DNA of 12,480 nt from CAYGZA01 sp964354135. GTDB lineage: Bacteria; Planctomycetota; Planctomycetia; Pirellulales; Thermoguttaceae. Below the pieces are notes generated by a model. That model saw only the letters and a program-made list of their open reading frames with translations. It was not told the DNA's origin and ran no database searches. A program made the translations under genes and the position numbers. The stretch covers positions 1-12,480 of the forward strand of contig CAYGZA010000200.1 in assembly GCA_964354135.1 (NCBI GenBank), written 5' to 3'. Below are positions 8,343 through 12,480 of this stretch, in pieces (position 1 is the stretch's first letter; the number at the start of each line of letters is the position of its first letter).

Positions 8343-8389
8343 TCGGTCTACGGAGCCGAAGGTTCCGCGTTCGAATCGCGGCGTGCAAG
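8343..8389 (+). tRNA. Orphan 3' half of tRNA-Arg(ACG), not a complete gene
   Basis: The sequence folds as the 3' two-thirds of a tRNA. The anticodon stem TCGGT/GCCGA (8343-8347 with 8355-8359) carries the 7-nt loop CTACGGA, with T33 and anticodon ACG (Arg). A 5-nt variable region follows, then a perfect T arm CCGCG/CGCGG (8365-8369 with 8377-8381) with loop TTCGAAT, then an acceptor-like strand to 8389. The 26 bases upstream contain no D arm, and no 5' acceptor strand pairs with CGTGCAA. Half tRNAs like this are typically left as attachment sites where an integrating element recombined into a tRNA gene. The fragment's structure is directly visible; its role as an att site is inferred. Confidence 0.7.
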
Positions 8390-8401
8390 TAGCATCCAGG
8401 T

Positions 8402-8429
8402 CTCGTGGCTCCGCAGCGCGGAGAACGAG
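8402..8429 (+). other. Compound hairpin just downstream of the half tRNA
   Basis: CTCGT (8402-8406) pairs with ACGAG (8425-8429). Inside, CTCCGC (8409-8414) pairs with GCGGAG (8418-8423) around a 3-nt loop, separated from the outer stem by a 2/1 internal loop. That gives eleven pairs in 28 bases. No T run follows. It could be part of a recombination site or a structured RNA; its role is unknown. Confidence 0.4.
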
Positions 8430-8687
8430 TGGGCGTTGGTGGAAGGCAATACTGGACGAGTTGCAGCTCAAGGGGGCGACCACGATTCACCCCACGAAGC
8501 CGAACGTTTTCGATGGAAAACTCGGGCCGCTTGAAACGGGAGGTAGCGTCTTGCCGCCAAAGAGTAGCTTGGCTGAAGGCTGCGCGGTAATCTGTTGCGA
8601 AGACTCACGAAAGTGTAGCACCTAGCGATTGCCCAACAGGCCCGTGGAAGGTTTCTTAGCGACAAGGGCGGCCGGAGGCCCGCGTCT

Positions 8688-11600
8688 ATGTCTGCGAAAT
8701 CGCTGCCACTGTTGATCTTGGCCATTGCACTCGTGCACATGGAACCCGGATTCGCCGCCGGCGCGGGCGCGGGCGCGCGCCCGACCCCAGCGGCGGCGGT
8801 CCTGGACCAGCAAGACCTGCCCACGCGCGGCATGGCTTCCTCGCCCGAGAAGATTGCCAAGATCCTCAGGGGCGCTGGCTTCGAGGCACGAAGACTCACG
8901 GCCAAGGAAGTCGCCGACCCGAAGCGGTTCAACGTGACGGCGTTCGACCTGGTCGTCCTTGCGACCGGAGCCACGTTCCCCGTCGAGGCCCGCGACTCGA
9001 TGCTCCAGTTCCTTCGCGAGGGCGGCTGCCTGATAACGACGGGCGGCTACGCGTTCAACTATCTCGTGCGGAAGATCGACGAGAAATGGCTTCCCGAGGA
9101 GTATGTCGCTCGCGAGCGGCTTCGGCAGGCCACCAGCCACGAAAACTCGCTCTTGCCCAACGGGGGCTTCGAGCGCCGGCAGGAGATCCCGACGGACGGC
9201 CTCTCGATGGACGGCCAGTGGCACCGAGCGGGCGAGGGCGCGAGCATCGTCGCCGATTCGCCCCACGAGGGGCGGTACTGCGCGATGGCACTGCTTTCGG
9301 AAGGGGCCTCGGGCGGGGCTCATTACTGGAGCGATCTTCCCGCCAAGCCCGGAGCGGAGTATCAGATCTCCGGTTGGATGCGAAGCCGTGAAGTGACCGG
9401 GCGAGGGACGGCTTTCATCGCCATGTACCAGTACGACGCCGCGGGGAAACTGGTCGAGTTCCTCGACTTCGCCAAGGCCCGCGGCACGACGCCCTGGCAG
9501 CGCTACGTGTACGCCTTCACTCCTCGACCGAACGTCGCGCGCCTGCACGTGGCTTTCGGCCTCTACGACGCGCACGGGGCGGCGTGGTTCGACGACATCC
9601 GCCTGTCGGACGTCACCGGGAAGGCCTATCGGCCGATGAACACCGCGACCGGCCGACCCGACGATGGGCTCGTGGTCACACCGGACCAGATCGGGATATT
9701 CGACGCCGCCTTCCCGCTCAGGCGAGTGCGCGACCTGAGGCCGGCTGCGGGGCAACACATCCTCCCCGCACGCACGGACCTGGTGGAACGACTCGCGAAA
9801 CCGGGCGAACTGACCGGCTGGGCCGCCTCGGGCGTGGTCGGCTACGACAACGCCCGGTGGGTTCCACTCGTGGACGCCCTGGACCGCTTCGGCCGGCCCC
9901 GCGGCGCGGCCGGCGCGATGCTGATCCACTACAACGGCCCCTTTGCCGGATCGATCTGGGCGTACTTCGGCCTTGACAGCGTGGACCTGTTTGCCCAAAC
10001 GGACGGCCCGACGGCGAAGGCGCTCCAGCAGATCGGCCGGTTTATGCTTCGGAAGACCTTTCTCCGTAATCTCGCGAGCGATCACCGGCTGTACCGGCCG
10101 GGCGAGCCGGTGGCGGTGTCGCTCGTCGTCGAGAACCGTGGCCGGGGGGCGCAGCGCGCGGAGGTGGAGTTCCTGGGCGGAGACGCCTTCGGCGCTGTCG
10201 CGAGGCTCCGGAGTTTTCCCGTTGAAGTGGCGCCGGGGACCAGCCATCACGTGGAGTTCAAGCTGCCACAAGTCCCGGCCGGCACCGGCCTATACGAGAT
10301 CCGCGCGGTGCTCCGGCTCGACGGCCAGGCGATGGACGAGATCCGCTCCGGTTTCGTCGTCGAGCGGCCCGAGGCAGTCAAGTCGGGCACGCCGCTCCGC
10401 TTCGCGGGCAACTACTTCAGGCTCAACACGAGGCCCGTCTTCCTGTTCGGCAGCGACGACTATTCGGTCACCTACCGGGCGTCTTGCGAGAACCCGCTCA
10501 CCTGGGCCGAGATGCTCACGGCGTCGCGCGACATCGGGATTTCGCTCTATGAGAACCTCCAGTACGTCCGTCCCGGCCACAAGATGAGCGACGAGGATTG
10601 GCGCGAGTTCGCGGCCATGAACCAGCTTGTCCAGGAGCGTCGCATGGTGTTCATGCCTGGGATGCTCATCGGGCACAACGTCGTGGTCGCCGACGCGCAA
10701 CTCGCTGAGGAGAACGCACTCTGCCGCGAGTACGCCCGGCGCATGGGTGCAAGCCCGGGCCTCTTGTGGTACATCAACGGCGACTACTTCCTCGACCCGG
10801 GCCGGAATCCGCAGGCGGCCAAGGAACTCTGGAACCGCTGGCTCGAGAAGGAGTGCGGCACCACGGAGACGCTGCGCTCGCTGTGGGGCGCAAGTGCCGT
10901 GCAGGGCCCTTTGGGCGAGCTCGACTTCCCGCCGCCCAACTCGGGGCGATGGGACGACGCGGCCGCGGTGGACCGCTTCCGGTTCCTCACCGGGCTCTTG
11001 ACGCGATGGAATCGGGCCCACGTGGCGGCCGTGCGCGAGCACGACACGGAGCACCCGATCACCTCCGAGTACTACTGCTTCCCGTTCGGCGCGATCGACC
11101 TGGTGCAAACGATCGACGGCCAGGACGTGTCGAACATCGGCTACTTCGACCGCCCGGGCCTCGACATCGAGCGGCTGCCCCTGCGGATCCGCTGGAACGA
11201 CCTTCGGGCGAGGGGCAAAGGAGTCAGCCTGGGCGAGTACGGCGTGAAGACGCATCCGGCCTGGACTGAGGCCAACGGGGCGACCGACTACCACATCGCG
11301 CGGACCGAGGAGGAGCAGAGGCGCCTGTTCCTGGCGGTGGCCCATTACGGACTCGGCCTGGGGGCATGCAAGGTGCAGAACTGGTGCGTGCGCGACGACT
11401 CGACGCGTGTCTTTCCCTGGGGACTCTTTTACCCCAACCAGCTTGTGCCAAAGGACATGGCCTACGTGCATCGGAACTTGTCGCTGGTGTGGCGGCACTT
11501 CCGACCGGTGTATCGCCCTCCCGCTCTGATGGTCTGCCTGGCCAACCAGCTTCGCCTGGGGAACGACGACGGTCTGGGCATGGCGATCGGCTATCGGACG

Positions 11601-12431
11601 TTCGCCGACCTTCTGGCGATGCACTACGATTTCGGCACGATCGACGACGATCACCTCGATCAACTCCCGAGGGCGACGAAGGTGCTCGTCTATCCGTCGC
11701 CGCTGGCGGTGCGCGACGAGTCGTGTGCGAAGCTCACCGCCTGGGTCCGCGGCGGCGGCACGTTCTTAGTGACGGGCGACTTTTCGCTGGACGCTCACCG
11801 CCGGCGCACGCGGACCGGACGGCTCAAGGAGTTGGCCGGGGGCGAGTTCGTCGCTCCGGCGTATCCCCTGCCAAAGCGAATGGTCGGTCGCGATACGCGT
11901 GCGAAGTTCATCCTGGACGGCCTCGGCTCCGAAACAGTCCGGCCTTGCCTGCGTCTCAAGCCTGCCGGTTGCGCAGTGCTCGGCACAACCGCCGAAGGCG
12001 AACCGGTGCTCGTGCGCAATTCGCTCGGCCGGGGCAGCGTCTACTTTTTCACAGACCCCATCGAGATCGCCGATACGCCGGAATCGGCGGCCTTGCGCCG
12101 ACGGCTCTATGCCGCCGTGGTGCACGCGGCGAATTCGCAGAAAGATCAGGGTCTGGCCCCGGTTCGCATCGCGCCCGATGAGCCCTGGCTGCACGTGATG
12201 GTGCAGCCGACCGAAACCGGAAGCGTTCACGTGGTGTACAACACGAATCCCGAGCCCGCGACCACGCCGGTCCGGCTCCCGACCGACGCAGGCGAAGTTG
12301 AACTCGTTACGCGCAACGGCTGGCCGGCACTTGTGGCCGTCAGCCGGGGGAAGGTCGTGTCCGCAAGCTGCGACGGTCGCGCGTCCATCGGCGGGCAGTC
12401 GCTTACGATTGGCCGAGGGCTTAAGGCTTAG
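8688..12431 (+). CDS. Secreted multidomain GH42-like glycoside hydrolase or glycan-binding protein
   Basis: A 1247-residue exported protein that probably acts on or binds polysaccharides. GGAGG (8674-8678) lies 9 nt before the ATG, and residues 1-24 form a signal peptide with a hydrophobic core and FAA before an AGAGAG stretch. A GATase-like Rossmann half (about 37-125) is followed by a CBM_4_9-like beta sandwich (about 153-308: NGGFE near the start, WFDDIRL near the end). The likely rest of the GATase-like fold is at about 325-455, and an Ig-like spacer at 460-560. A TIM barrel (about 568-945) resembles GH42 and other clan GH-A enzymes: WLEKECGTTETLRSLWG is close to the GH42 segment after the acid/base residue, and GEYG (E850) suits the nucleophile. 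At the acid/base position it has INGD (D699), not the usual NE. A second GATase-like domain, as in GH42 trimerisation domains, lies at about 945-1060, then a beta domain. The substrate is unknown, and the enzyme may be altered or inactive. The gene is transcribed away from the sigma-kinase cluster. Confidence 0.8.
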   Translation: MSAKSLPLLILAIALVHMEPGFAAGAGAGARPTPAAAVLDQQDLPTRGMASSPEKIAKILRGAGFEARRLTAKEVADPKRFNVTAFDLVVLATGATFPVEARDSMLQFLREGGCLITTGGYAFNYLVRKIDEKWLPEEYVARERLRQATSHENSLLPNGGFERRQEIPTDGLSMDGQWHRAGEGASIVADSPHEGRYCAMALLSEGASGGAHYWSDLPAKPGAEYQISGWMRSREVTGRGTAFIAMYQYDAAGKLVEFLDFAKARGTTPWQRYVYAFTPRPNVARLHVAFGLYDAHGAAWFDDIRLSDVTGKAYRPMNTATGRPDDGLVVTPDQIGIFDAAFPLRRVRDLRPAAGQHILPARTDLVERLAKPGELTGWAASGVVGYDNARWVPLVDALDRFGRPRGAAGAMLIHYNGPFAGSIWAYFGLDSVDLFAQTDGPTAKALQQIGRFMLRKTFLRNLASDHRLYRPGEPVAVSLVVENRGRGAQRAEVEFLGGDAFGAVARLRSFPVEVAPGTSHHVEFKLPQVPAGTGLYEIRAVLRLDGQAMDEIRSGFVVERPEAVKSGTPLRFAGNYFRLNTRPVFLFGSDDYSVTYRASCENPLTWAEMLTASRDIGISLYENLQYVRPGHKMSDEDWREFAAMNQLVQERRMVFMPGMLIGHNVVVADAQLAEENALCREYARRMGASPGLLWYINGDYFLDPGRNPQAAKELWNRWLEKECGTTETLRSLWGASAVQGPLGELDFPPPNSGRWDDAAAVDRFRFLTGLLTRWNRAHVAAVREHDTEHPITSEYYCFPFGAIDLVQTIDGQDVSNIGYFDRPGLDIERLPLRIRWNDLRARGKGVSLGEYGVKTHPAWTEANGATDYHIARTEEEQRRLFLAVAHYGLGLGACKVQNWCVRDDSTRVFPWGLFYPNQLVPKDMAYVHRNLSLVWRHFRPVYRPPALMVCLANQLRLGNDDGLGMAIGYRTFADLLAMHYDFGTIDDDHLDQLPRATKVLVYPSPLAVRDESCAKLTAWVRGGGTFLVTGDFSLDAHRRRTRTGRLKELAGGEFVAPAYPLPKRMVGRDTRAKFILDGLGSETVRPCLRLKPAGCAVLGTTAEGEPVLVRNSLGRGSVYFFTDPIEIADTPESAALRRRLYAAVVHAANSQKDQGLAPVRIAPDEPWLHVMVQPTETGSVHVVYNTNPEPATTPVRLPTDAGEVELVTRNGWPALVAVSRGKVVSASCDGRASIGGQSLTIGRGLKA

Positions 12432-12480
12432 TTTTACCCACGTCCGCCGCGATAGATTTTACAGAACGGCGAGCTGTTGA

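Larger units (their letters stand above)
7818..8687. other. Intergenic region with element remnants, no intact gene
   Basis: About 870 bp separates the minus-strand sigma gene from the plus-strand glycoside-hydrolase-like gene. It holds the sigma gene promoter and leader repeat, a recombinase-like C-terminal scrap, a short repeat cluster, an orphan half tRNA and a compound hairpin. Reading frames crossing it in both directions have biased, low-complexity composition and no recognisable domain. From about 8430 to 8673 I see nothing assignable. Confidence 0.6.

Noticed and set aside
8317..8389. A complete functional tRNA-Arg
   Set aside because: The 26 bases before the anticodon stem lack D-arm conserved bases, and no 5' strand pairs with the 3' acceptor-like CGTGCAA.
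7983..8483. 166-residue minus-strand frame in the intergenic region
   Set aside because: It runs antisense through the half tRNA and the recombinase-like tail, has low-information composition and no domain.
8383..8625. 80-residue plus-strand frame after the half tRNA
   Set aside because: It begins inside the tRNA fragment, has no ribosome site, and I recognise no family.
8622..10271. A 549-residue open frame antisense to the glycoside-hydrolase-like gene (and a similar 457-residue one at 10290-11663)
   Set aside because: They are shadow frames produced by GC-rich third codon positions of the sense gene. Their translations are Arg/His/Val-rich with no domain, and the sense strand has a signal peptide, ribosome site and recognisable domains.

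Overview
The window looks like chromosomal DNA from a member of the Planctomycetes (inference). It is GC-rich. One gene carries the LEPR-XLL N-terminal motif of large planctomycetal exported proteins. Another is a membrane Ser/Thr kinase with an anti-sigma-type zinc motif beside an ECF sigma factor gene, an arrangement common in this phylum. I could not run a database search, so the family assignments rest on reading motifs.

Left block, minus strand (7817 down to 1), three genes in transcription order. First is an ECF-type sigma factor (7817-7209). Next is a 965-residue fusion protein (7087-4190) with an anti-sigma-type zinc motif, a Ser/Thr kinase domain, one membrane segment and an exported LamG-like tail. 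Last is a giant exported repeat protein (4042 to beyond position 1). The giant gene has about 1347 codons in the window but needs a single one-base frame correction near 3334-3341; from there to position 1 the frame has no stop. It contains an internal repeat with a 1071-bp offset, and 297 bp of that repeat are perfectly identical between copies. The simplest model is an envelope-sensing module: the kinase tail senses something outside, the kinase and zinc motif act on the sigma factor, and the sigma factor drives surface protein expression. An ECF-like promoter motif between the kinase gene and the surface-protein gene fits this, but it is unproven.

Middle (7818-8687): about 870 bp without an intact gene. 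It holds a good sigma70-like promoter and a leader inverted repeat for the sigma factor gene. It also has a 38-codon stretch resembling the C-terminal end of a site-specific recombinase, a short TGCAGATTG repeat cluster, an orphan 3' half of a tRNA-Arg(ACG), and a compound hairpin. The half tRNA and the recombinase-like tail together suggest the scar of an integrated element.

Right block, plus strand (8688-12431): a 1247-residue secreted multidomain protein. It has a signal peptide, a GATase-like fold apparently split by a carbohydrate-binding-like domain, an Ig-like spacer, a GH42-like barrel with an unusual acid/base position, a second GATase-like domain and a C-terminal beta domain. It is probably a polysaccharide-processing or glycan-binding protein. 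The last 49 bases hold nothing I can assign.
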